Assembly: GCA_963806635.1 (NCBI GenBank)
Contig: CAWDZA010000021.1
Coordinates: 171,301 to 235,300 of the forward strand
Reading direction: 5' to 3'
DNA from: CAVVEQ01 sp963806635
GTDB taxonomy: Bacteria; Chloroflexota; Anaerolineae; Anaerolineales; Anaerolineaceae
DNA: 64,000 bases
Positions 15,990-25,653 of the stretch are shown one piece after another; within the stretch, counting starts at the first letter, position 1; every line of letters starts with the position of its first letter. The position numbers were made by a program, and so were the translations under genes. The notes beneath the pieces are model-generated. The model searched no databases. It was not told the DNA's origin and saw only the letters and a program-made list of their open reading frames with translations.

Positions 15990-17477
15990 CTAGGGGATGG
16001 CAGCCAGGATCTGGGCAGCCGAGGCGTGGATCAGGTTAAAGAAGGGCTGCGGGTAGAGCCCGATCCAGAAGATCATCAGGATTATGGGCGCCAGGATCAG
16101 GATCTCGCGCTTATCCAGGTCGGCAAGCTGCTGGTTTTCTGCGTGGGTAACTGGCCCGAGGAAAACCTTCTCGAACATGACGAAGAGGTACGCTGCCGCC
16201 AGGATCACGCCGAAAGCAGCGATCACCACAAACCAGGGCTGGGCCAGATACAAGGACTGGTAGGCGCCCATGAGGATGTTGAACTCGCCGGAGAAACCAT
16301 TGGTGGCCGGCAGGGCGGCGGAGGAGAGCATCACCACCAGCGCCAGCGCCCCAAGGATGGGCATCACCTTCCAGATGCCGCCAAAATCGGCAAGTTGACG
16401 GGTGTGGCGGCGCTCATAGAGGAACCCGACGATCAAAAAGAGCGCCCCGGTACTGAGCCCATGGTTGACCATCTGCAGGATACTACCTTCCAGGGATTGG
16501 CTGGTGAGGGCAAAGATGCCCAGCACCACAAACCCCATATGGCTCACCGAGGAGTAGGCCACCAGTTTTTTTACGTCTTTCTGTGCCAGCGCGACGGAAG
16601 CTCCGTAGATGATGCCGATCACAGCCAGGACTGCCAGCCAGGGACCCAATTGGCGGGTTGCCTGCGGGAAGAGTGCCAGGTTGAAGCGCACCAGCCCGTA
16701 GGAGCCCATTTTCAGCAGGATCGCGGCCAGGATGACGGAGGCGGCGGTGGGGGCTTCCACATGGGCATCTGGCAGCCAGGTGTGCAGCGGAAAGAGCGGC
16801 ACCTTGATGGCAAACGCCAGCCCAAACACGATGAAGAGCGCCATCTGCGCCGAGGCGAAGGTCTGCCTCTGCGCGGCCAGCTCGGGAAGCGAGTAGGTGC
16901 CGGCAGCGGAGCCGATAAAGATGATCCCCAGCAGCATCAGCACCGAGCCGGCCATGGTGAAGAGGAAAAACTTGAAGGCGGCATGGACCCGGCGCTCGCC
17001 CCCCCATATGCCGATCAGGAAGTACATCGGCACCAGGGTAAACTCCCAGAACACATAGAAGAGCACCATGTCGAGGGAGAGAAAGACGCCCATCATGGCC
17101 ATTTCCAGCAGGAGGAAGACCAGCATAAAGGCTCTCACATGCCGGTCGATCGATTTCCAGGTGGCCAGGATGGCGAGGGGAGTGATGAAAGCCGTGAGCA
17201 GCACCAGCAGGATGTTAATCCCATCCAATCCAAGGTGAAAATTGATGGGAATCCCGTTTATGGAGAACCAGGGGATATCGATCTGCAGTTGGGCATCTGC
17301 GCGGGAAGGATCATATAGGGTGAGTACCCAGATGGACACAGCGAAAACGGCCAGCGAGGTTACCAGCGCGATCCAGCGGTTGGCGGTCCGGCTCTCTTCC
17401 TTGTGAAACAGGATAAAGATGATCCCGATCACAGGCAGGAAGGTGAGGATCACCAGCGGGTTTTGAAAAGCATTCAT
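15990..17477 (-). CDS. nuoM: NADH-quinone oxidoreductase subunit M
   Basis: Antiporter-like proton-pumping subunit of complex I, 495 residues and about 14 membrane helices. The conserved Glu/Lys region is seen in FYVFWEFTLVPMYFLIGIWGG, and the TM7-8 region in KVPLFPLHTWLPDAHVEAPT with the loop VLAAILLKMGSYGL; KKLVAYSSVSHMGFVVLG follows. ATG 17477 has AGGA six bases upstream and is preferred to the in-frame TTG two codons earlier. It is translated 24 bases after nuoL. Confidence 0.96.
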   Translation of the reverse strand: MNAFQNPLVILTFLPVIGIIFILFHKEESRTANRWIALVTSLAVFAVSIWVLTLYDPSRADAQLQIDIPWFSINGIPINFHLGLDGINILLVLLTAFITPLAILATWKSIDRHVRAFMLVFLLLEMAMMGVFLSLDMVLFYVFWEFTLVPMYFLIGIWGGERRVHAAFKFFLFTMAGSVLMLLGIIFIGSAAGTYSLPELAAQRQTFASAQMALFIVFGLAFAIKVPLFPLHTWLPDAHVEAPTAASVILAAILLKMGSYGLVRFNLALFPQATRQLGPWLAVLAVIGIIYGASVALAQKDVKKLVAYSSVSHMGFVVLGIFALTSQSLEGSILQMVNHGLSTGALFLIVGFLYERRHTRQLADFGGIWKVMPILGALALVVMLSSAALPATNGFSGEFNILMGAYQSLYLAQPWFVVIAAFGVILAAAYLFVMFEKVFLGPVTHAENQQLADLDKREILILAPIILMIFWIGLYPQPFFNLIHASAAQILAAIP

Positions 17478-17501
17478 AAACAATCCTCGCGCTGCATCTC
17501 T

Positions 17502-19454
17502 TTAATGAAGGAGTAAATAGCCGATCAGGATCACCGCTCCGAAGAGCACCGCCAGCGCATAGGTGCGCACATACCCATTCTGAATTTTCCGCAGTTGACC
17601 GGAGGTCCACTCGGTCACGCTGCCGATCCCCTCAATAAAACCATCGATAACCTTGTGGTCGATGACTGCGGAGAGCCAGTCGGAAACCCTGTAGTATGGT
17701 CCAACGAAAATTGCCTGGTAGGCACGGTCGAACCAGCGTTGCTGCAGGCTGGTGAAGAGCGGTCCGATCGCGCGCTGCAGTGGATCCACCTGCAGTTTCG
17801 CTTCGCGGACATGCCGGGCATAGAGCCATCCACCCAGAAGAATGCCCGAAATTGCCAGCAGGGATGCAACCATCATCACCCAGGGGACCATGAGGGAAGG
17901 ATGAATGCCCTGCAGGGTATGCTCCAGCCAGTGCTCCAGGTAGTAGGACGGGAAGACGTTCAGCTCACCGCCCACCACCGAAAGCGCTGCCAAAATGATG
18001 AGCGGGATGGTGATGATGGCGCCACTTTCCACCGCGTGGTCAGCAGAGTGGCTGTGGCCGCGCCCAAAGAAGATCATCAGCACCTGGCGGGTCATATAGA
18101 AGGCGGTCAGCAGGGCAGTGATGCCGAGCAGGATGAATACTGGCGGGTAATGGCTGGCGGCAGTGAGGATCTCGTCCTTTGAGAAGAAACCGGAAAGCGG
18201 CACGATCCCGGCCAGCGCCAGCGCGCCAATCAAATAGACGGTGAAAGTGATGGGCATTTTGGCACGCAGGCCGCCCATGTTGCGCATGTCCTGGGGGTCA
18301 TCCCCGGAGTGGGCGGCATCGGAGGCGGATGCCTTGTGCCCATGCTCCATACCCAGAATGACAGATCCGGCAGCCAGGAAGAGCAACCCCTTGAAAAAGG
18401 CATGCGTGGTCAGGTGGAACATGGCAGCCACCCAGGCACCCATCCCAGCCGCCGCCACCATGAACCCAAGCTGGCTGATGGTGGAATACGCCAGAACCTT
18501 CTTGATATCAAACTGGCCAACTGCCACGACCGCGCCCAGGATGGCGGTGAGCGTACCCACCCACATCACCGCCGCGGCGGAAGTAGGTGAGGCAATATAC
18601 AGAGCCTGAGAGCGGACGACCAGGTAAACCCCGGCGGTGACCATGGTGGCGGCATGGATAAGGGCAGAGACCGGCGTGGGACCCGCCATCGCGTCCGGCA
18701 GCCAGACAAATAATGGAAGCTGGGCGGATTTGCCCGCCACTGCGAGGAGCAAAAGCAAGGTAATGGCCAGAAGGATCTGCGGTGAAGCCCCGGCCGCCTT
18801 CTGGAAGACCACTTCGAAATCCAGGCTGCCAAAAGTGGCTGCCATAAGGAAAATGGCCAGCAGCATGCCAAAATCCCCTACGCGATTGACGATGAACGCT
18901 TTTTTGGCGGCCTTGGCGTTGGCGGTGCCCTCGGCGCCTTTTTCAAACCAAAAGCCGATCAGCAGGTAGGAGCACAGCCCCACTCCCTCCCAACCGACGA
19001 AGAGCATGAAGAAGTTATTGGCGCTCACCAGTACCATCATGGCAGCGATGAAGAGATTCAGGTAGATGAAGAAGCGGCGGAAGCGGCTCGGGTCGCCGTT
19101 GTGGCGGACGTCGGAGTGCATGTAGCCGATGGAATAGAAGTGGATAAGCGTACCCACCCCCGCCACCACCAGCATCATCCACACCGAGAGGGTATCCACG
19201 CGGAAGGCCCATTCCAGGCGGATATTGTCAAATTGCGCCCACACAGCCAGCGGACGCACCACCGCTTCCGGGTTGGCCTTGAGCCCCAGACCGAGCAGAA
19301 CCGCGACCACAAACGCCCCCAGTGAAGCCAGGACGGCGACCGCACCGACGAGGCCTTCCTTGAACCATTTTCCAAAAAGCAGGTTGATCCCCAGCCCAAT
19401 CAGGGGGATGAAAACCACCCAGGGAACCAACTGCGATGCTTCAGGAATGGGCAT
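17502..19454 (-). CDS. nuoL: NADH-quinone oxidoreductase subunit L
   Basis: Largest antiporter-like subunit of complex I, at the far end of the membrane arm; 650 residues with about 16 helices, including the long lateral helix region near the C-terminus. Key blocks: FVGWEGVGLCSYLLIGFW (TM5 Glu), QLPLFVWLPDAMAGPTPVSA, and VLAYSTISQLGFMVAAAG. The His-rich stretch GRGHSHSADHAVESG between late helices is normal for the variable loop. It lies 29 bases after nuoK. Confidence 0.96.
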   Translation of the reverse strand: MPIPEASQLVPWVVFIPLIGLGINLLFGKWFKEGLVGAVAVLASLGAFVVAVLLGLGLKANPEAVVRPLAVWAQFDNIRLEWAFRVDTLSVWMMLVVAGVGTLIHFYSIGYMHSDVRHNGDPSRFRRFFIYLNLFIAAMMVLVSANNFFMLFVGWEGVGLCSYLLIGFWFEKGAEGTANAKAAKKAFIVNRVGDFGMLLAIFLMAATFGSLDFEVVFQKAAGASPQILLAITLLLLLAVAGKSAQLPLFVWLPDAMAGPTPVSALIHAATMVTAGVYLVVRSQALYIASPTSAAAVMWVGTLTAILGAVVAVGQFDIKKVLAYSTISQLGFMVAAAGMGAWVAAMFHLTTHAFFKGLLFLAAGSVILGMEHGHKASASDAAHSGDDPQDMRNMGGLRAKMPITFTVYLIGALALAGIVPLSGFFSKDEILTAASHYPPVFILLGITALLTAFYMTRQVLMIFFGRGHSHSADHAVESGAIITIPLIILAALSVVGGELNVFPSYYLEHWLEHTLQGIHPSLMVPWVMMVASLLAISGILLGGWLYARHVREAKLQVDPLQRAIGPLFTSLQQRWFDRAYQAIFVGPYYRVSDWLSAVIDHKVIDGFIEGIGSVTEWTSGQLRKIQNGYVRTYALAVLFGAVILIGYLLLH

Positions 19455-19483
19455 GATCTTCTCTGCTCCTCAATTTTCGATCC

Positions 19484-19786
19484 TCAACCCTTCAGACTGG
19501 ACATCTGGTCCACGTCCACGCTCTTTTTGGCGCGGAAAATGGCCACCAACAATGCCAGTCCAACGGCCACTTCAGCAGCGGCCACGATCATCACAAAGAA
19601 AACGATCAACTGCCCCGAGAGCACCCGGTAGTAGGCGGCAAAGGTGATGAACACCAGATTGGCCGCGTTCAGCATCAGCTCCAGCGACATGAACACCACC
19701 AGGGCATTGCTTTTAAGCAGCACCCCGATGACGCCCAGGCTGAATAAGATGGCTGAAAGAATGAGGTAATAATCAACTGGAACCAT
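19484..19786 (-). CDS. nuoK: NADH-quinone oxidoreductase subunit K
   Basis: Small membrane subunit of 100 residues with three helices, part of the E-channel next to NuoH, J and A. It shows the invariant LMSLELMLNAANLVF-type block (here MSLELMLNAANLVF) carrying the key Glu. ATG 19786 has GAGG four bases upstream. Nine bases separate it from nuoJ. Confidence 0.96.
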   Translation of the reverse strand: MVPVDYYLILSAILFSLGVIGVLLKSNALVVFMSLELMLNAANLVFITFAAYYRVLSGQLIVFFVMIVAAAEVAVGLALLVAIFRAKKSVDVDQMSSLKG

Positions 19787-19795
19787 AATTCCTCT

Positions 19796-20365
19796 TTAGG
19801 GGGCGCTTTCCTCTTCCGGCTTGGGTTCGGCACTCCCGGAGCTAACCTCTTTTTTACCATCGCGGGTGAGGACGATGGCGCCGACCAGGGCTGCCAGCAG
19901 GATCAGGGAGGTTAATTCAAAGGGCAGGGCATACTTGGAAAAGAGTTCCACACCCAATTCGGTCGGGCTGGCGTAACCGGGTGCCTGCGCTGCGGGCACG
20001 GTCATGTTGCCATACCGGACGAAGTACGCCATTACAAGCTCCACCACAAAGATAGAGCCAAGGACGGCGGCGAAGACCAGGTGAGCTCGGCGGGGTTTGG
20101 CAGGCTTGAATTGCTCCCCTCCGAGCAGCATGATGACGAACAGGAACAACACCATGATCGCGCCAGCGTAGACTGCAATTTGACTGAGGGCAATAAAGGG
20201 TGCACCCAGGGTGAGGTAGATGACGCCAACGGTGGCGAAGTTGAGCACCAGGAAGAGCGCGGAATAGACCGCATCCTTGGTGATGAGAACGGCCGCCGCC
20301 GAGGCAACAGCCACCAGTGCCAGCACAGCGAAAACCAGGTAGGGGATGATCGTTTCAAAGGTCAT
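19796..20365 (-). CDS. nuoJ: NADH-quinone oxidoreductase subunit J
   Basis: Membrane subunit of 189 residues with five helices; the third helix of NuoJ flips during coupling. The blocks DAVYSALFLVLNFATVGVIY and QIAVYAGAIMVLFLFVIMLL are typical. A TTG at 20371 overlaps the nuoI stop, but ATG 20365 two codons later is the more usual start. The charged, Pro/Glu-rich C-terminus (EPKPEEESAP) is a variable tail. Confidence 0.94.
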   Translation of the reverse strand: MTFETIIPYLVFAVLALVAVASAAAVLITKDAVYSALFLVLNFATVGVIYLTLGAPFIALSQIAVYAGAIMVLFLFVIMLLGGEQFKPAKPRRAHLVFAAVLGSIFVVELVMAYFVRYGNMTVPAAQAPGYASPTELGVELFSKYALPFELTSLILLAALVGAIVLTRDGKKEVSSGSAEPKPEEESAP

Positions 20366-20367
20366 AG

Positions 20368-20859
20368 TCAATCCACGGGATCTTTCATCTCCGGAACCGA
20401 GCGGGTGAAGACGCCGGGCGGGGTTTTCTGGGGGGTGGGTTGACCGCCCGGTGGAACCCCCTGCAGCAGCATTTCCTTGGGGTATATGGCGCTGGCACGG
20501 TCATAAAAGGTCAGTTCGTACTGGTCGCCCAGGATGATGGCCTCAGTCGGGCAGGCATCCTCACAGTACCCGCAGAAGATGCAGCGCAGCATGTTGATCT
20601 CGTAGGTGGAGGCATAGCGCTCGCCGGGGGAATAACGCTCCTCGTCGGTGTTCTCGGCAGCTTCGACGAAGATCGCGTCGGCGGGGCAGGCAGCCGCGCA
20701 CAACGCGCAGCCGATGCATTTTTCCAGACCGTTATCATAGCGGGTGAGGAAATGCCGCCCTTTGAAGCGCTGGCGCACGGGGCGCTTCTCTTCCGGGTAG
20801 GAGGTGGTCACCGGTTTGGTGAATAGGAACTTGAAGGTGGTCCATAGACCTTTCAGCAT
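20368..20859 (-). CDS. nuoI: NADH-quinone oxidoreductase subunit I
   Basis: Peripheral-arm subunit of 163 residues carrying two 4Fe-4S clusters (N6a and N6b), which pass electrons from NuoG to NuoB. The motifs are CIGCALCAAACP and CIFCGYCEDACP. Its ATG directly abuts the nuoH stop codon. The Pro-rich C-terminal extension (GGQPTPQKTPPG) is not part of the cluster domain. Confidence 0.96.
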   Translation of the reverse strand: MLKGLWTTFKFLFTKPVTTSYPEEKRPVRQRFKGRHFLTRYDNGLEKCIGCALCAAACPADAIFVEAAENTDEERYSPGERYASTYEINMLRCIFCGYCEDACPTEAIILGDQYELTFYDRASAIYPKEMLLQGVPPGGQPTPQKTPPGVFTRSVPEMKDPVD

Positions 20860-21870
20860 TTAGGAACCCTCCAGGAAGACCAGCACCACCGAGGTGATGA
20901 GCACATTGAAGACCGCCAGGGGGAAGAGTACCTTCCAGCCCAGCGCCATCAGACGGTCGTAGCGGATGCGCGGCAGCGTGGCGCGGATCCAGACCAGAAC
21001 AAAAAGCCAAACGATCACTTTACCGAAGAACACAACTGGTCCCCACAAACCGGGTGTGGCGATGAAAGGCAGGTGAAACCCGCCCAAAAAGAGCGAGGTG
21101 CCGATCATGGCGATGCAGATCATTTTGATGTATTCAGCCATAAAGAAGACCGCAAACTTCATCCCTGAGTACTCAGTGTGGTACCCTGCGGTGAGCTCCT
21201 GCTCGGCCTCGGGCATATCGAACGGCGCGCGGTTTATCTCGGCGATCGAGGCGACGAAGTAAATGCCGAAGGCCAGCGGCTGCAGGACAATGAACCAGAC
21301 CGGTTGTTGGGCGTTGACGATGGCGGTGATCTGCAGTGAGCCGGCCACCATAACCGGTCCGATCATGGCCAGCCCGAGGGCCAATTCATAACTGATCATC
21401 TGCGCGGTGGAGCGCAGGCCACCCAGTAGGGCGTACTTGTTATTCGAAGCCCAGCCGGCCAGGGTGATGCCATAGACTGAAATGGAGGTGACTGCGATGA
21501 TATACAGTACACCGATATTGACGTCGCTGGCCAGCCCCATGGAAATTGTCCGCCCAAAGAGGGTGACCTTTTCGCCCCAGGGGATGACGGCGGTGATGAT
21601 CAGGGCGGGCAGAACAGTGATGAGCGGTGCGATAACGAAGATGGCCTTGGAGGCAGCGGTTGGGGTGAGCTCTTCCTTGAAGATCAGTTTGACAGCATCG
21701 GCGATGGGCTGCAACAACCCCTGCCAGCCGGCGCGGTTGGGACCGATGCGCACCTGGAAGCGTGCCAGCACGCGGCGCTCGAACCAGGTGAGGTAGGCAA
21801 AGCCAATGGTGAGGAAGAGCACCAGGAAAATCGCCTTCAGGAACCACTCCAGGAAAAGCCAATAATCCAT
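20860..21870 (-). CDS. nuoH: NADH-quinone oxidoreductase subunit H
   Basis: Membrane subunit of 336 residues that joins the peripheral and membrane arms and forms much of the quinone entry channel. About eight helices are seen, with the blocks RIGPNRAGWQGLLQPIADA and EINRAPFDMPEAEQELTAGY, which carry conserved charged residues lining the channel. The ATG overlaps the nuoG stop by one base (TAATG). Confidence 0.97.
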   Translation of the reverse strand: MDYWLFLEWFLKAIFLVLFLTIGFAYLTWFERRVLARFQVRIGPNRAGWQGLLQPIADAVKLIFKEELTPTAASKAIFVIAPLITVLPALIITAVIPWGEKVTLFGRTISMGLASDVNIGVLYIIAVTSISVYGITLAGWASNNKYALLGGLRSTAQMISYELALGLAMIGPVMVAGSLQITAIVNAQQPVWFIVLQPLAFGIYFVASIAEINRAPFDMPEAEQELTAGYHTEYSGMKFAVFFMAEYIKMICIAMIGTSLFLGGFHLPFIATPGLWGPVVFFGKVIVWLFVLVWIRATLPRIRYDRLMALGWKVLFPLAVFNVLITSVVLVFLEGS

Positions 21871-24365
21871 TATTTACCTCGGGGCGGTAAAGCTTCAACA
21901 GGTGCAAGCTGGAAGGCGCCGGGCTCGCGGAGAGGTACCCCGCTGGAGCGCGGCAGGTAGGCTGCTTTTTCCGGCAGCGAGGCATCCAGCCTCACCAGCA
22001 CGGAGTAGGTGAGCCCGTCAACGATCAACGCAGCCCGGGAGCCCTCGCCAAGTTCGTGTTTGGCAGCCAGGCGGGGATGCAGGTTGAGAACCGCACCGGA
22101 AAGACGTTTTTCCAACAGCGCGGCGGGTGCCATCAGTGTGCCGCGGTCCAGAAGCGAACTGAAAGGCAGCACCAGCAATTCGTCTTTCGCGGCTGCCTTC
22201 AGGCGGTAGGCCGGAGGTTTGGCAATGGTGACCTTCTCGCCCCGTTCGGCGGCGCTGGGGAGCTGGATGCCCAGCCCCTGACGATTGGTGTAAGATGTGC
22301 CGTTGTAATAAAGGTCGCGACGGGGGGCAGCACCTGGTTCCACGCTCGCGGCCAATGCCTGGTATGAAATTCCCGAATAGGCAGGCACGACCTTGGCGAT
22401 CTCAGCCATGATCAGCGCAGCAGATTGGGCTTCCAGTTCCACCCCGGTGTGCTGCGCGATCTGCGCGGCGATCGTGTAATCAATGCGGGTGCCCTCCAGC
22501 GGGGGGATGGCCTGGTAGAAACGCTGCACGCGGCGCTCCCCGTTCGTGTAAGTACCTTCGCGTTCGGCGAATGCCTGGGCGGGGAAGACGATATCAGCCC
22601 GTTTGGCTGTTTCGGTCAAGGCGATATCCTGGACGATAACATAGGCGGCTAGGTCCACCGCCCGCGCCAGGTCAGGGTCGTCGCCGGCGGGGTCAGCTCC
22701 GGCGATGAAGACCAGCCCAGCTTTGGCGAGCTTTTGGCTCAGGTTCTGGGAGGGGCGGAAGCCCATGTCCCAGGCGCCCTGGGTATTTCCGCTGCGCCAG
22801 GCAGCCATCAGTCCGTTGTTGGGACGGGCAAAATGCCCGGTTTGCAGCAGCAGCTCGGCGCAGGCGGCAGCCAGTTTCTGTGAACCGCCCAGCCCGAGTC
22901 CCTCCGAGCCGTAGAGGATGACCGCGTTAGAAGCTTCAGCGAAGAGTTTGGCGATCCCCTCTGGTGCAACTTTCTTTGAAGGGATCAGCGAATTGACAAA
23001 ATTCGTTTCTCCCCCCGGTTCATAGCAGACGGTCTGAGCCGCAAAGGCATCCGCGCGCGTTGGACGGGGATTGGCGACGATGACCGCCGCGCCGCGCAGG
23101 GCAGCCTGCCGCAGGCGCAACCACCACAGGGGGGCTTCCTCATGCAGGTCGCAGGCAACTACGAGCACAACATCACCCTTGCCAAGATCACCCAGGTTGC
23201 TCCCGCAGCCCACCCCCACTTTGGCGGTCAGGTCGCCCCCGGCCATCCAGTCGTAGAGATCAGGCTCGGCGCACTTGGAGGCTGTGAGCTGGCGAATGTT
23301 GAAGAGATCTTCATTCGAGAGCACGCCACCCACCAGGGTAACCATGTTCTGCACCACCCCGCGAATCTTGAGCGCGGCGGCTTCCAGGGCTTCCTCCCAT
23401 TCCACCGCAACCAGCGCGCCATCCTTGCGCATCAGCGGTTTTGTGAGGCGGTTCTCCGCTTCGACAAAATGATGCCCAAAGCGCCCCTTATCGCAGAGCC
23501 ACATTTCGTTCACTTCGGGGTTTTCGCGCGGCATGACGCGCTTGATGACCTTCGCGCCGTCCGAACGCGCCTCCCGGCGCACATTGAAAGTCAGGTTGCA
23601 GCCCACCGGGCAGAGCGGACAGATGGAAGCGGCTGCATTCATCTCCCAGGGTCGGGCGCCAAAACGGAAATCGGCGGTGGTGAGGGCGCCCACCGGGCAA
23701 ATATCGGTTGTGTTGCCGGAAAAGATCGAGTTGAAACCCGGCTCGGAATCCGTGATGATCTCTAGCGATCGTCCTCGCTGGTAAAAACCAATGACCGGGT
23801 CGTCAACGATCTCGGTTTGAAAGCGCACGCAGCGCCCGCACTGGATGCAGCGCTCGCGGTCGAGGGTGATCAATTCCCCCAGCGGCACCTTTTTAGCCAG
23901 ATGCATTTTCTCATCAAAGCGGAAGCGGCTTTCATAGGAACCGTGCGCCAGGGTCAGGTTCTGCAGGGGGCATTCGCCGCCCTTATCGCATACCGGGCAA
24001 TCCAGGGGGTGCGAGGTAAGAATGAACTCGATGATATCCCGCCGGGCATCCAGCACCTTGGAGCTGGTGGTGATCACGTGCATACCCTCGGAAACAGGCG
24101 TGGTGCAGGCAGTCTCCAACTTGGGACCGAACTGCATCTTCGGGCTGCCATCCTCCAGTCGCACAAGCTCGCCCGTGGCGCGATCCACCATCGGGCGACC
24201 AATTTCCACCAGGCACATGCGGCACATCCCCACCGGCTTGAGCTTGGGGTGGTAGCAGAAAACGGGAATGTTGATCCCCACCCCGCGGGCGGCATCCACG
24301 ATCAGTGTGCCTTCGGGAACGGTGAGCTCGCGCTCATCGATCTTCAATGTCACCAGTTTGGGCAT
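21870..24365 (-). CDS. nuoG: NADH-quinone oxidoreductase subunit G
   Basis: Large peripheral-arm iron-sulfur subunit, 831 residues. The N-terminal 2Fe-2S domain has CYHPKLKPVGMCRMC; next come HPLDCPVCDKGGECPLQ and CIQCGRC for 4Fe-4S clusters, with CPVGALTT. A further group CPLCPVGC with a later Cys in MWLCDKG is the extra (N7-type) cluster site found in some bacterial NuoG. The C-terminal half is a molybdopterin-oxidoreductase-like domain without cofactor function in complex I. ATG 24365 has AGGTGG four bases upstream and begins MPKLVTLKIDE; an earlier in-frame start is unlikely. Confidence 0.96.
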   Translation of the reverse strand: MPKLVTLKIDERELTVPEGTLIVDAARGVGINIPVFCYHPKLKPVGMCRMCLVEIGRPMVDRATGELVRLEDGSPKMQFGPKLETACTTPVSEGMHVITTSSKVLDARRDIIEFILTSHPLDCPVCDKGGECPLQNLTLAHGSYESRFRFDEKMHLAKKVPLGELITLDRERCIQCGRCVRFQTEIVDDPVIGFYQRGRSLEIITDSEPGFNSIFSGNTTDICPVGALTTADFRFGARPWEMNAAASICPLCPVGCNLTFNVRREARSDGAKVIKRVMPRENPEVNEMWLCDKGRFGHHFVEAENRLTKPLMRKDGALVAVEWEEALEAAALKIRGVVQNMVTLVGGVLSNEDLFNIRQLTASKCAEPDLYDWMAGGDLTAKVGVGCGSNLGDLGKGDVVLVVACDLHEEAPLWWLRLRQAALRGAAVIVANPRPTRADAFAAQTVCYEPGGETNFVNSLIPSKKVAPEGIAKLFAEASNAVILYGSEGLGLGGSQKLAAACAELLLQTGHFARPNNGLMAAWRSGNTQGAWDMGFRPSQNLSQKLAKAGLVFIAGADPAGDDPDLARAVDLAAYVIVQDIALTETAKRADIVFPAQAFAEREGTYTNGERRVQRFYQAIPPLEGTRIDYTIAAQIAQHTGVELEAQSAALIMAEIAKVVPAYSGISYQALAASVEPGAAPRRDLYYNGTSYTNRQGLGIQLPSAAERGEKVTIAKPPAYRLKAAAKDELLVLPFSSLLDRGTLMAPAALLEKRLSGAVLNLHPRLAAKHELGEGSRAALIVDGLTYSVLVRLDASLPEKAAYLPRSSGVPLREPGAFQLAPVEALPPRGK

Positions 24366-24405
24366 ACACCACCTGAAATGTGGGAGTTTGGCTGGGGGCA
24401 AATCA

Positions 24406-25653
24406 TCATTTTACGCGTTCCTCAAAATCGGGCCGAAAGTGCTTGATGCCTGAGACGACCGTCATGATCGAGAATTCACCCAGGGGGCAAAGGCATTTGT
24501 TCTCTATCTGATAAGCCACCGTCTGCAGAAGGTCGATATCGTTTCGGGTCGCCTCACCGCTGGCGATGCGCTGGGCGAGGTGCGACATCCAATAGGTACC
24601 CTCCCGGCAGGGGGTGCACTTGCCGCAGGATTCGTGTTTGAAGAAGTGGGTCGTATTAGCAACCACGTCGGCAATGGAGGTGTCCGCATCCAGGATGATC
24701 ACAGAAGCCGAACCGAGCTGCGCACCGAGGGCGGGCACGGATTCATAATCCATGGGGGTATCCAGGGCTTTCTCATCCGCCACGATCAGGCTGGAGGAGG
24801 CTCCCGCGGGCATGATGGCTTTGACCGTCTTGCCGCTGGGTGTGCCGCCGCCGTGTTCAAAGATCAGCTCGCGGAATGTGGTGCCCAGAGGCAACTCGTA
24901 ATTGCCAGGTTTGCACACGCAGCCGGAGAGCGAAAAGATCTTGACCCCCGGGCTTTTTTCGGTGCCCAGGGTTCGGTACCAGGCAGCGCCTTTTTCCAGG
25001 ATGGGCGGCAGGTTGGTGATGGTCTCCACGTTGTTGATGACCGTGGGTTTGCCGTACAGCCCGGCTACTGCTGGGAAGGGCGGGCGCAGCCGCGGCTGGC
25101 CGATGCGTCCCTCCAGAGATTCGAGCAGGGCAGTCTCTTCGCCGCAGATATAGGCGCCCGCGCCCAGGTGGGTGTGGATGCGCAGCGAGAAATCCTTGCC
25201 GAAGATCTTCTCACCCAGCAAGCCCGCTTTTTCCATATCCCGGATGCAGCGGTCCAGTTCGGCAGCCTGCTGCCAAAACTCGCCGCGCAAATAAATATAG
25301 GCCGTATTGGCCTGCACGGCGTAGGAGGCGATCATCAAGCCTTCCAGGAACTGGAAGGGGTTGCTCTCCATGATCTCGCGGTCCTTGAAGGTGCCTGGCT
25401 CGGATTCATCCGCGTTAGCCACCACGTAATGCGGCCAAAGGGAATTGGGCAGAAAGCCCCATTTTACGCCGGTGGGAAAGCCCGCTCCGCCGCGCCCGCG
25501 CAGGCCGGATTCCTTCACCTCGTTCAGCACTTCCGCGGGGGAGAGCTTGGTCACTGCTTTTTCAACTGCGGCGAACCCGCCATATTTTTTGTAGATCTCG
25601 ATCCGGTTCAGGCTGGCAATATCGCGGTTGCGCAGGAGGATGTGCGGGCTCAT
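24406..25653 (-). CDS. nuoF: NADH-quinone oxidoreductase subunit F
   Basis: The NADH- and FMN-binding subunit (415 residues), entry point for electrons. The NADH/FMN glycine-rich blocks RGRGGAGFPTGVKWGF and GAGAYICGEETALLESLEG are present, and the N3 cluster is seen as SCGKCTPC with a later CLCPLGE. Its ATG overlaps the nuoE stop by four bases (ATGA). Together with nuoE and nuoG it shows that this complex can use NADH directly. Confidence 0.97.
   Translation of the reverse strand: MSPHILLRNRDIASLNRIEIYKKYGGFAAVEKAVTKLSPAEVLNEVKESGLRGRGGAGFPTGVKWGFLPNSLWPHYVVANADESEPGTFKDREIMESNPFQFLEGLMIASYAVQANTAYIYLRGEFWQQAAELDRCIRDMEKAGLLGEKIFGKDFSLRIHTHLGAGAYICGEETALLESLEGRIGQPRLRPPFPAVAGLYGKPTVINNVETITNLPPILEKGAAWYRTLGTEKSPGVKIFSLSGCVCKPGNYELPLGTTFRELIFEHGGGTPSGKTVKAIMPAGASSSLIVADEKALDTPMDYESVPALGAQLGSASVIILDADTSIADVVANTTHFFKHESCGKCTPCREGTYWMSHLAQRIASGEATRNDIDLLQTVAYQIENKCLCPLGEFSIMTVVSGIKHFRPDFEERVK

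Noticed and set aside
16026..17318. 430-codon open frame on the plus strand
   Set aside because: Antisense to nuoM over its full length; the protein is Gly/His/Gln-rich and unlike any family. Such frames are common opposite GC-rich genes.
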